Positions 52,356 to 59,951 of a DNA stretch of 64,000 nucleotides are shown piece after piece. The translations under genes and the position numbers were made by a program. Numbering within the stretch: the first letter of the stretch is position 1; each line of letters begins with the position of its first letter. The stretch spans positions 1-64,000 of the forward strand of contig VGVQ01000005.1 in the NCBI GenBank assembly GCA_016874005.1, written 5' to 3'. The notes under the pieces are model-generated. The model did no database searches. It saw nothing but the letters and a program-made list of their open reading frames with translations, and was not told the DNA's origin. This DNA comes from Gemmatimonadota bacterium. Its GTDB lineage: Bacteria; Gemmatimonadota; Gemmatimonadetes; Gemmatimonadales; GWC2-71-9.

Positions 52356-53780
52356 ATGCAGCCTGAGTCCGTTGAAGCATCGTCCTCGGGGGAGTCCCGA
52401 GGATTCTGGGCGACCGTACGCGAGGCCGTGTCGGGCGCGGAGGGTCGCGATTTCACCGAGGGCCCGATCGGCCAGGCGTTGCTGTTGCTGTCGATCCCGA
52501 TGGTGCTGGAGGTAGCGCTGGAGTCGGTCTTTGCGTTGGTCAACGTGTTCTGGGTGAGCCGCCTCGGCCCGGAAGCGGTGGCGGTGGTCGGCCTCACCGA
52601 GGCGATGATGAGCGTCATCTACGCCCTCGGCATGGGGCTCGGGATCGGCGCCACCGGGATGATCGCCCGGCGGATCGGCGAGAAACGCCCCGACCAGGCC
52701 GCGCGAGCGGCGGTCCAGGCCATCGTCGTGGGCATCGGCGTCTCGCTGCCGATCTCGGTGTTGGGCGGTTGGTTCGCCCCCGAGCTGCTCGGCTTGATGG
52801 GCGCCACGCCAGAGGTGGTGGCGGATGGCACCGCGTTCACCCGGATCATGTTCCTGGGGAACGCGTCGATCCTGTTGCTGTTCTTGATCAACGCGATCTT
52901 CCGGGGCGCCGGCGACGCCGCCGTGGCGATGCGGTGCCTCTGGATGGCGAACCTGGCGAACCTGATTCTCGATCCGCTGCTGATCTTCGGGATCGGTCCG
53001 TTCCCGGAACTCGGGATCGAGGGTGCCGCGGTGGCGACCACCATCGGCCGCGGAGTGGGCGTGCTCTACCAGTTCCACCGGCTCCGGGGTACCGATCGGC
53101 GGTTCGTGATCGAGCGGGAGCACCTCCGGCTCGACCCGGCGTTGATCCGGTCGTTGATGCGGCTCTCGAGCACGGGGATCTTCCAGATCCTGATCACGAC
53201 CACCAGCTGGATCGGATTGGTCAGGGTCAACGCCGCGTTTGGGGCCGCCGCGGTGGCCGGTTACACCGTGGCGATCCGGGTGGTGCTCTTCGGGATCCTC
53301 CCGGCCTGGGGCATGAGCAACGCGGCCGCGACGCTGGTCGGCCAATCGCTTGGCGCCAAGAAGCCGGAACGGGCCGAAGCGTCGGTCTGGCTGGCGGGCC
53401 GGTATAACCTGTACTTCCTGGGTGCCCTCGGGGCCCTGTTCGTGGCGTTCGCGCCCCAGCTGCTCGCGTTCGTTCGGGATCCGGAGGTGACCCGGATCGG
53501 GGTCATCGCCTTGCGGGTGATCGCACTCGGGTTCCCGTTCTACGCCTACGGGATGGTGCTGTCCAATGCCTTCAACGGCGCTGGCGATACCTGGACCCCG
53601 ACGGTGCTCAACGTGGTGTGCTTCTGGTTATGGGAGATCCCGTTGGCGTGGGTGCTGGCTAATCCGGTCGGTCTCGGGCCGACGGGGGTGTTCATCGCCG
53701 TCGCGGTGGCGTTCTCGACGATGGCGTTGCTCAGCGCTATTCTCTTTCGGCGGGGACGCTGGAAGACCAAGGCGGTGTAG
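52356..53780 (+). CDS. MATE-family multidrug/Na+ antiporter
   Basis: The pump is 474 aa with a polar N-terminal extension of about 35 residues, then about twelve transmembrane segments in two pseudo-symmetric halves. MATE features: IPMVLEVALESVFALVNVFWVSRLGPEAVAVVGLTEAM in the first bundle, AIFRGAGDAAVAMR and its counterpart NAFNGAGDTWTPT in the second half, and GQSLGAKKPERAE. These proteins export cationic drugs or flavonoid-like compounds in exchange for Na+ or H+. The 315-base upstream region contains a promoter box, a short ORF and a hairpin. Confidence 0.92.
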   Translation: MQPESVEASSSGESRGFWATVREAVSGAEGRDFTEGPIGQALLLLSIPMVLEVALESVFALVNVFWVSRLGPEAVAVVGLTEAMMSVIYALGMGLGIGATGMIARRIGEKRPDQAARAAVQAIVVGIGVSLPISVLGGWFAPELLGLMGATPEVVADGTAFTRIMFLGNASILLLFLINAIFRGAGDAAVAMRCLWMANLANLILDPLLIFGIGPFPELGIEGAAVATTIGRGVGVLYQFHRLRGTDRRFVIEREHLRLDPALIRSLMRLSSTGIFQILITTTSWIGLVRVNAAFGAAAVAGYTVAIRVVLFGILPAWGMSNAAATLVGQSLGAKKPERAEASVWLAGRYNLYFLGALGALFVAFAPQLLAFVRDPEVTRIGVIALRVIALGFPFYAYGMVLSNAFNGAGDTWTPTVLNVVCFWLWEIPLAWVLANPVGLGPTGVFIAVAVAFSTMALLSAILFRRGRWKTKAV

Positions 53781-53845
53781 CGTGCGGGCGGGTTCGCCAG
53801 GCGTTGAGAGCCCGCGCTGGTTCACCAAAGCAAGGAGGGTCCCCG

Positions 53846-54337
53846 ATGTTCCGATTTCCACGGGCCACTTCGCTCGTCGCGCTCTGGGCCATCGTCGGCT
53901 GCGGCGCCCCGGCCGCTTATTTCGACGACGCCCAGCGAGCCGCCGTGGCCGACACCATCCGGGCCGAGGCCGAAAAGGTGATCGCCGCGCTGGCCTCGAA
54001 GGACGTCAATAACCTGGTCCAGCTGTTCACCCCGGACGCGGACCTGGTCTACGTCGACAACGGCCACATCTATCCCAATCGCGACGCGCTGGCGGCCGCG
54101 GCGGGCGGGTTCTTCAAGCGGATCGGGTCGGCGGGGGGTAAGTGGGATCCGGCTCACGTCATCGCGCTCTCGCCGACGGCTGGCGCGTTCACCGGGATCT
54201 TCCGGCCCGAGATGGTCGATACCGCGGGGCAGGCCCTGTGGACATCGGGGAAGATTTGGACCTTCGTCTATCAGCGGCGGGCGACCGGTTGGCAGATCGT
54301 CCAGGCCCACGAGGTCAACGCCCGGCCCGGCGAATGA
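53846..54337 (+). CDS. SnoaL/DUF4440-like lipoprotein
   Basis: The protein is 163 aa from the ATG at 53846, behind a near-perfect AAGGAGGGT. The signal (TSLVALWAIVGCG) has a lipobox ending in Cys about 19. The mature part is an NTF2-like cone: helix DTIRAEAEKVIAALASKDVNNLVQLF, DADLVYVDNGHIYP, AFTGIFRP, and a final sheet KIWTFVYQRRATGWQIVQAHEVN. Proteins of this type are periplasmic, some are isomerases, and most are of unknown role. It has its own ribosome site 65 bases after the MATE gene. Confidence 0.85.
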   Translation: MFRFPRATSLVALWAIVGCGAPAAYFDDAQRAAVADTIRAEAEKVIAALASKDVNNLVQLFTPDADLVYVDNGHIYPNRDALAAAAGGFFKRIGSAGGKWDPAHVIALSPTAGAFTGIFRPEMVDTAGQALWTSGKIWTFVYQRRATGWQIVQAHEVNARPGE

Positions 54338-54375
54338 ACGCCGCGCGGTGACGGCGAGGGAGCCGCCGATGCCCG

Positions 54376-55512
54376 TCAGCCAGGTCGGGTAGCTGCCGCG
54401 AACCGATTGCCGACCGCGGTCACGAGCAGCAACCCCGCCGCCACCCCGAACGGGGTCGCTCCGCCGAGGACCGCGAGGCTCGCCCCTCCGACGGGCGCCA
54501 GCGCCCGGGCCGCCAGCGCGAACGCGCCGAGCCGCCCGACCGTTACCCCGTAACCCAGGCCGCCGGTGAACTCCCGAGCCGCGACCGCCCGCAAGATGGT
54601 GGCGGCACCGTTGCCTGCGCCGAACACCGCTCCCGCCACCGTCATTACCGCCAGCGATCGAGTGGTCGGGATCGTCGCCATGGCGATGGCCTGGGCCGCG
54701 AGCGAGATGCTGAACACCCGAGCCACGCCCCAACGGGTCACCAGCGAAGCCATGACGGCCCGGGCCGGAAACTGGGCCAGACCCATCGCCGAGATGACCG
54801 TGGCCGCGACCGCCAGGGAATCGCCCCGGAGCGCGAGATAGGTGGGCAAGAACGCGGAGATCAGCACTCCGCCGAACGCGGACCCGAACGCTCCGGATCC
54901 GAGCCACCAGAGCGAGGCCCCGAACGGCGGCGGGTCGGCGGGGGTGGGGAGCGTCCTGAGCCGAGCCGGCGCGAGAACCGCCCGATAGATGAGCGCCGTC
55001 GCGGCGAGCGAACCGGCAGCGCCGACCAGCATCCAGCGCCAGCCGAGGTTTTCGATGGCAATGCTCGCGATCGGGACGAAGATGGGACTCGCCAGCGCGC
55101 CGCAGAGAGTGACGATGGTGAGGGCGCGGTTCTTGTCCGTGGTGGTGTCGAACCAGCGGTCGACCAGCGCGAAGGCCGGTTCGTAGAGCGTCATCGCCAT
55201 CGCGACGCCGGCCACCATCATCGCGAGGTAGAGCCCCACGGTCGAATCGGCGACGGCCCACCCCAGCAGCGCCGCGATGCCAAACCCGATACCGCCGAAG
55301 AAGACCATCCGTTCGCGGCCGTGGTCGATCCAGCGGCCCACCCGCAGCCCGGTGAGTCCGCTGATGGCAAGGGCGAGCGAGAATGCTCCCGCGACGGCCA
55401 CCGGCGACGCTCCGAATTCCCTGACGAGGAGCGGCTGAACCAGGCCGTAGCTGTAGAAGAGCGCGCCCCAGCTCACGCATTGGGCCACTCCGAGCCAGAG
55501 GGCCCGGCCCAT
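54376..55512 (-). CDS. MFS transporter of the arsenic-type cassette
   Basis: The protein is 378 aa from the ATG at 55512 (TAATG overlap with the flavoprotein stop); the longer frame is upstream-gene sequence. About twelve hydrophobic segments are seen, with VAQCVSWGALFYSYGLVQPLL in helix 1, GRWIDHGRER as the conserved cytoplasmic loop and ATIPTTRSLAVMTV later. It resembles small MFS exporters that sit with arsO/arsN-type genes, and is therefore a candidate exporter of arsenite or an organoarsenical. That role rests on context. Confidence 0.8.
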   Translation of the reverse strand: MGRALWLGVAQCVSWGALFYSYGLVQPLLVREFGASPVAVAGAFSLALAISGLTGLRVGRWIDHGRERMVFFGGIGFGIAALLGWAVADSTVGLYLAMMVAGVAMAMTLYEPAFALVDRWFDTTTDKNRALTIVTLCGALASPIFVPIASIAIENLGWRWMLVGAAGSLAATALIYRAVLAPARLRTLPTPADPPPFGASLWWLGSGAFGSAFGGVLISAFLPTYLALRGDSLAVAATVISAMGLAQFPARAVMASLVTRWGVARVFSISLAAQAIAMATIPTTRSLAVMTVAGAVFGAGNGAATILRAVAAREFTGGLGYGVTVGRLGAFALAARALAPVGGASLAVLGGATPFGVAAGLLLVTAVGNRFAAATRPG

Positions 55513-56945
55513 TACTTCGAGCGGGCCCCGATCGAGACGCCGATCGGCTGGTCGCTGCCGCAACCGCAGCCAGCATCGCCGTCGGACTTGGCCCGAGCGT
55601 CGTCAGCGCAGCAAGCGTCGGTGCCGGCCGGAGCCGGTCCGCCGCAGCAGGCCGCCTCTGGCTCCGCCGCGATCGCGGCCGGCGCGGGCCCGCAGCAGGC
55701 GTCGCCGGCATCGCTCGAGCAGACTCCGGTTTCGGGAAGCACCAATTCCACCCGCTCGGCGCCGATCCGATCTCCCGCGAGCCATGCCACCACCGATCGC
55801 GCCTGCTCGTAGCCGGTCAACAGGAGAAACGTCGGCGCCCGACCGTAGGCCTTCATCCCGACGACGAAGAACCCGTCCTCGTCGTGACGCAACTCCTTGG
55901 CGCCATGCGGCGGAACCGTTCCGCAACTGTGAACATTCGGGTCGATCAGCGGGGCCAAGGCCACCGGCGCCTCGGTGATTGGATCGAGATTGAGCCTGAG
56001 CTCCGAGAGCATCGCCAGGTTGGGCCGAAAGCCGGTGGTGACGATCACCTCGTCGACCGGGCCGACGGTCCGCTCGGCGGCGTGAAGGTGAATCCCGTCG
56101 GATCGCCGCCCGATCCGGTCGATCCCGAAACCGGTCGCGATCCGGACTCGGCCCCGATCGAGGAGCGCTTGGACCCGGAGGCCCAGCTTGCCCCGTTCGG
56201 CCAACTGATCCTTCTCCCCGCCGCCGAACAGTTGGCGGACATCGCGCTTCCGGACGATCCAGGTGATCGAGGTCGCCGGATCCTGTTCCGCGAGCCGAAC
56301 CAGGTCGAGGAGCACATTGAAGGCCGAATGGCCGCTGCCGACCACCGCGACCCGGCGGCCCGCGTAGCGGGCCCGATCCCGGCCCGACAGATCCGGGATT
56401 CCGCTCGCGATCCGGTCGGCGGCGGCCGACTCGCCGACGGCCGGTACCCCGGACGCGCCGGCCGGATTGGGCTGGCTCCAGGTACCGGACGCGTCGATGA
56501 CCGCCCGAGCCAGAATCTCCGTCTCGCCATCAGCGGTGATCGCCCGGATCGCGAACGGCGCCAAGGTCCGGCCCGGCGTGGTCATCCGGTCGAAGCCCTG
56601 CTTGGTGATATGGATGACCCGACAGCCGAGCCGAAGCGAGGGCGCGATGGCGGGGTGCGCCGCCAAGGGGATTAGATAGCGCTCGGCCAAATCGCCGCCA
56701 GTTGGAAAGCTCTCGTCCGGCGGGCGCCGCCACCCGGTCTCGCGGAGCAGCGCCTCGGAGGCCCGGTCGATGACGAACTTCCAGGGCGAGAACATCCCAA
56801 CCTGCGACCAGGCCTTCACCGCCGCACCGGCGCTGTCGCCCTGTTCCAGGATCACGAAGGACTCACCCCGGGCGTGGAGGTGGGCGGCGGCGGCCAGCCC
56901 CACTGGGCCCGCCCCGATGATGGCCACGGGCAACGACGAGGTCAT
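55512..56945 (-). CDS. arsO: ArsO-like flavin-dependent monooxygenase with Cys-rich tail
   Basis: The enzyme is 477 aa from the ATG at 56945, overlapping the acetyltransferase stop (ATGA). Two dinucleotide sites: VAIIGAGPVGLAAAAHLHARG (about 6-26) and VAVVGSGHSAFNVLLDL (about 195). VDEVIVTTGFRPNL, PLIDPNVHSCGTVPPHG, GMKAYGRAPTFLLLTGYEQ and ELVLPETGVCS match ArsO-family enzymes found in arsenic clusters. The last 65 residues add six Cys-pair motifs (GDACCGP, AACCGG, DACCAD, GCGCGSD), likely As(III) or metal-binding. It should use NADPH and FAD to oxidise an arsenical. Confidence 0.85.
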   Translation of the reverse strand: MTSSLPVAIIGAGPVGLAAAAHLHARGESFVILEQGDSAGAAVKAWSQVGMFSPWKFVIDRASEALLRETGWRRPPDESFPTGGDLAERYLIPLAAHPAIAPSLRLGCRVIHITKQGFDRMTTPGRTLAPFAIRAITADGETEILARAVIDASGTWSQPNPAGASGVPAVGESAAADRIASGIPDLSGRDRARYAGRRVAVVGSGHSAFNVLLDLVRLAEQDPATSITWIVRKRDVRQLFGGGEKDQLAERGKLGLRVQALLDRGRVRIATGFGIDRIGRRSDGIHLHAAERTVGPVDEVIVTTGFRPNLAMLSELRLNLDPITEAPVALAPLIDPNVHSCGTVPPHGAKELRHDEDGFFVVGMKAYGRAPTFLLLTGYEQARSVVAWLAGDRIGAERVELVLPETGVCSSDAGDACCGPAPAAIAAEPEAACCGGPAPAGTDACCADDARAKSDGDAGCGCGSDQPIGVSIGARSK

Positions 56946-57403
56946 GGTTGATTCTCCGGAATGAGTCGTTCGACGATCGCGACGTCGAGCCACTCGCCAT
57001 CGAGCTCGGCATGACGCTGATACACCCCGACCCGGCGAAAACCGAGCTGATCCGCCAACCGGAGACTCGGCTCGTTGAAGGTGAAGATCCGGCCGACCAG
57101 CTTCCAACAGCCTTTGCTTCTGGCGGCCCGGTCGACATACACCGAATAATCACCTATCCCGCAGTAGCACTCCCGGGGGCGATATTCGCCGTATCCGGCC
57201 CACCCGATCACCCCGGTCGAATCCTCGGCCACCAGCATCGCCAGCCGGCTCGCCAGTGACTCGATTTGGTCGCGGATCTCCTCGCGGGTCCTGAGCCGGG
57301 TTTCGAAGGTGGCGACCCGGTCGGCGATCCCCTGGTTGTAGATCGCCACGATCGCGTCGGCATCGCGGGGCTCGGCGGCCCGAATCGTAATTGGTTGGGA
57401 CAT
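56942..57403 (-). CDS. arsN1: ArsN1-like N-acetyltransferase missing the acetyl-CoA-binding segment
   Basis: The ORF encodes 153 aa, against about 170-175 for arsinothricin/phosphinothricin acetyltransferases. Hallmarks agree: AIYNQGIADRVATFET, YRPRECYCGIGDYSVYVDRAA, GFRRVGVYQRHAELDGEWLDVAIVERLI. But the strand SVYVDRAARSKG runs directly into CWKLVGRIFTFNEPS. The expected R-G-x-G-V-G-R-x-L helix region, which holds the acetyl-CoA pyrophosphate loop, is absent (about 15-20 residues deleted in frame). The residual protein is probably inactive or altered. Sequencing error is unlikely because the frame is kept. Overlaps arsO by ATGA. Confidence 0.8.
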   Translation of the reverse strand: MSQPITIRAAEPRDADAIVAIYNQGIADRVATFETRLRTREEIRDQIESLASRLAMLVAEDSTGVIGWAGYGEYRPRECYCGIGDYSVYVDRAARSKGCWKLVGRIFTFNEPSLRLADQLGFRRVGVYQRHAELDGEWLDVAIVERLIPENQP

Positions 57404-57411
57404 GCAACTAT
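57391..57411. promoter_or_regulatory. Second GTTG-N7-CAAC operator at the arsN1-like start codon
   Basis: GTTG (57394-57397) and CAAC (57405-57408) are separated by seven bases, extended to TTGGTTG and CAACTAT. The site covers the start codon at 57401-57403. It has the geometry of the perfect repeat before the MarR gene, with two mismatches in one outer half. Confidence 0.55.
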
Positions 57412-57427
57412 CTCCAGAAAAAAAGGG

Positions 57428-57946
57428 TCAGCCGGCCACGGGCAGACGGGAGGACGGGCCGCACGAGGCCGGACCGCACCCGACGCCGGACCGCTCGGCC
57501 GCCTGCCGGGTCAACCGCTTGATGAGGGTTATGGCGCCGCGCCGAGCGTCGGCTGAGAGGTCGGCCATGGAGGCGGCCTGCTCGGCGACCAGATCCGCTT
57601 TGATGGTTTGGTAGAGGGCCAGCCCAGTCGGGGTGATCTCGAGGACCTTGGCTCGGGCATCTTCGGGGTGTTCCCGCCGGGTCAGGTATCGCTTCCGCTC
57701 GAGGGTCTGGACCACTCGGCTCGCGGTGCTCTTGTCGAGGTAGAGAAGGGCGGCCAGCTCGTTGAGGGTGCAGGGACCGTTGCGGGCCAGGGCTTCGAGG
57801 GCGTGGCACTGGGTGACCGAAACGTCGTGGCAGCAGATCCGGTCGCGGTCGCGGAACTGGTAGACGCGGACCAACGCGGCCAGTGCCTCGTAGAGCTCGG
57901 CGGCGTCGGCGGCGGTTGGGACAGCGGATCGGGTGGCGGTCGGCAT
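57428..57946 (-). CDS. Cys-containing MarR-family regulator of the arsenic cassette
   Basis: The protein is 172 aa from the ATG at 57946, or 177 aa from a TTG at 57961. Winged-helix features: CHALEALARNGPCTLNELAALL, recognition helix DKSTASRVVQTLERKRYL (about 70-87), wing EHPEDARAKVLEIT. Distinctive cysteines are clustered: RICCHDVSVTQC before the DNA-binding domain and GVGCGPASCGP at the C-terminus. Three Cys in the first cluster could form an As(III) or thiol-reactive site. An exact 21-base inverted repeat overlaps its start, implying autoregulation. The acetyltransferase start is 25 bases downstream. Confidence 0.88.
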   Translation of the reverse strand: MPTATRSAVPTAADAAELYEALAALVRVYQFRDRDRICCHDVSVTQCHALEALARNGPCTLNELAALLYLDKSTASRVVQTLERKRYLTRREHPEDARAKVLEITPTGLALYQTIKADLVAEQAASMADLSADARRGAITLIKRLTRQAAERSGVGCGPASCGPSSRLPVAG

Positions 57947-57965
57947 AGTTGGCAGTGACAACTAT
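57945..57965. promoter_or_regulatory. Perfect ATAGTTG-N7-CAACTAT operator at the MarR start
   Basis: ATAGTTG (57945-57951) and CAACTAT (57959-57965) are perfect inverted copies separated by GCAGTGA. The site overlaps the preferred ATG (57944-57946) and the alternative TTG. Binding here would block transcription initiation or early elongation of the cassette. Confidence 0.7.
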
Positions 57966-58004
57966 ATCGCGAGACGCCTGGTGCCGCAAGGGGGGTGGTC
58001 GTCG

Positions 58005-58115
58005 CTAGTTCCGGCGGTCGAACTTGATTCCTTTTTCGACGTGCTCGAGCGCTTTCCTGGTGGCCTTGATCGCGGCGACCCGGTGGCCGCCCTTGTCGCT
58101 GGTGGCCTGTTCCAG
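58005..58115 (-). pseudogene. Remnant of a small DKGGHR-motif protein
   Basis: On the minus strand an open end reads LEQATSDKGGHRVAAIKATRK followed by ALEHVEKGIKFDRRN and TAG (58005-58007). The DKGGHR-x-A-x3-T pattern followed by a helix ending in GI-x-FDRR resembles small secreted helical proteins found in several soil phyla. No ATG, GTG or TTG is in frame upstream, and the preceding codons become Pro-rich. It looks like a 3' fragment that lost its start, or a leader-shifted copy. Family recognition is from memory and weak. Confidence 0.4.
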
Positions 58116-58194
58116 ATGGGCAAGGGCGGAGGGCGAGGGCTGGGTTTGGGGTGTGGGGACAGGGAACGATATTACGACTCCTCGAGCGCGACAA

Positions 58195-59091
58195 ATGGGA
58201 CTGCATCAGGCCTCCTATCAGGACGACCCGACCCTCTGCGACCGGGTTTTCGAGCTACTCGAGCTGCCGTTCCCCGGGGTCTCCGCGGGGCGCCGGCAGG
58301 GCGAGGGATTCGGGGTTCCGTGGGAGCGATGCTCGACGCCGTTCGTGGCGCGGGAAGAGAATCGGGTGAGCTGCCATGTCGGGCTGCTCGAGGTGCCGAT
58401 TCGGGTGCTTGGCCGGGATCTCGTGGCGGGCGGGGTCCACGGCGTCGCGACCCACCCGGAGCGCCGCCGGCAAGGGCTCTTCCGCGGGGTGATGAGCGAG
58501 TTGCTCGTCCACGCCGGGACCCGATTCGATACCCTCTTTCTCACCGCCCTCCATCCCGAGTATTTCGCCGATTTCGGGTTTCGGGTGGTACCGGAGTTCG
58601 TCCATCGAACCGGCTGCCTCCCAACTCGGGTTAGCGACTCCCGCCCGTTGGATCTCGGCTCGCCGGCGGACCTGGCGCTGATGCACCGGCTGCTCGATAC
58701 CCGCAGCCCGATCTCCGATTACTTGGGGGTCGGCTCGGAGAAGGGGTGTTTCGGCTTTGTCGAGTTCGGCTCGACCATTCGGTACAGTCCGGGGCTCGAC
58801 GCCGCCGTGATCGCCGCGCCGACCGAACGCGGAGTGCGGATCTACGACGTGGTCGCCCCGACTTTGCCGGCCTTCCCGGAGGTCCTTGGCATTGCGGGCT
58901 CCGAGGGTTCCGAGGCGATCTGTTACTTTGCCCCCGATCGATTCGCCGGCTCCTTCCGTCCCGAGCCACATGATCTCACCGGCGGTCCGGATGCCCTCGA
59001 GCCGGGTACCGCGGGCTGGGTGATGATGGTGCGAGGCCCGTTTCGATGCGACGGTTTTCCGGTCATGCTGCCGAGGCCGGCCCGTTGCTGA
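58195..59091 (+). CDS. GNAT-domain acetyltransferase, Eis-like
   Basis: The protein is 298 aa from the ATG at 58195. The N-terminal GNAT half has the acetyl-CoA loop [22 protein letters not shown] (about 88-109), preceded by the [20 protein letters not shown] strand. After it come [18 protein letters not shown] and a second GNAT-like or sterol-carrier-like half ([17 protein letters not shown]). This build resembles Eis-type or enhanced-intracellular-survival-like acetyltransferases and lysine acetyltransferases of uncertain substrate. Aminoglycoside modification is one possibility. Confidence 0.8.
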   Translation: MGLHQASYQDDPTLCDRVFELLELPFPGVSAGRRQGEGFGVPWERCSTPFVAREENRVSCHVGLLEVPIRVLGRDLVAGGVHGVATHPERRRQGLFRGVMSELLVHAGTRFDTLFLTALHPEYFADFGFRVVPEFVHRTGCLPTRVSDSRPLDLGSPADLALMHRLLDTRSPISDYLGVGSEKGCFGFVEFGSTIRYSPGLDAAVIAAPTERGVRIYDVVAPTLPAFPEVLGIAGSEGSEAICYFAPDRFAGSFRPEPHDLTGGPDALEPGTAGWVMMVRGPFRCDGFPVMLPRPARC

Positions 59092-59206
59092 GCCGCGGAG
59101 TCGCAACGGACGGGTTTTTCGGACCCTTCCGATGGCGGCGGTCACCTCGCCTTCCCGACCGGCGGGGGGGCGCGACGCTGGTGGTCAACCTCATGGAGTC
59201 CTGAGC

Positions 59207-59836
59207 ATGGCCTCGCCCCCGCAGCGACGTTCCGTCGAGGTATCCGCCTTTCGGCCCCATCCCTGGCACGGCCTACCGGTGGGCCCCAAGCCGCCGGACA
59301 TCGTCAACGTGTTCGTCGAGATCACTCCGTTCGATCTGATGAAGTATGAGATCGACAAGGCGTCGGGGTACCTACGGATCGATCGGCCGCAGCGCGGGTC
59401 GTCACAACCGCCCTCGCTCTACGGTTTCGTGCCGCGCACCTACTGCGCCGACCGGGTTCGCAAGCTGGCGCCCGCCGCGACTCGTGGAGACGGCGATCCG
59501 CTCGATATCTGCGTGCTGTCGGAACGGGCAATCAACCGCGCCGAGATCCTGCTTCGGGCCCGGGTCATCGGTGGCTTGCAGATGATCGACGATGGCGAGG
59601 CGGACGACAAGCTGATCGCGGTGTTGGAGAACGACCTGGTCTGGGGTCAGGCGCGGGACATCAGCAACGTGCCCCCGGTGTTGATCGAGCGGCTTCAGCA
59701 CTACTTCCTGACCTACAAGTTGGTGCCGGGTGAGCAGACCCAGGCCCGGATCGATCGGGTCTACGGGCGGGATCACGCCCGGAGAGTGGTCCGGGCGGCG
59801 ATCGCTGATTATCAGCAGGCCTTCGGGGGCGGCTAG
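59207..59836 (+). CDS. ppa: Family I inorganic pyrophosphatase
   Basis: The enzyme is 209 aa from the ATG at 59207; the upstream frame is low quality. Core residues: Glu and Lys in [19 protein letters not shown] (about 39-57), YGFVPRTYC, the metal-binding [13 protein letters not shown] (Asp cluster, about 96-108), and [14 protein letters not shown]. It hydrolyses pyrophosphate to drive biosynthesis. It is slightly longer than E. coli Ppa (176 aa) because of N- and C-terminal extensions. It stands alone upstream of the metalloprotease. Confidence 0.92.
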   Translation: MASPPQRRSVEVSAFRPHPWHGLPVGPKPPDIVNVFVEITPFDLMKYEIDKASGYLRIDRPQRGSSQPPSLYGFVPRTYCADRVRKLAPAATRGDGDPLDICVLSERAINRAEILLRARVIGGLQMIDDGEADDKLIAVLENDLVWGQARDISNVPPVLIERLQHYFLTYKLVPGEQTQARIDRVYGRDHARRVVRAAIADYQQAFGGG

Positions 59837-59951
59837 CCCGAGCGTCGACTCGGCAGCGACAGCCGGAAACCGGCGCGAGCGGAGCGGCAGGCGCCCGTGG
59901 CCGTCTTGCCTCGAGACTTTCGCGTAGTATGTAGCCCCGTCGAAGGTACCG

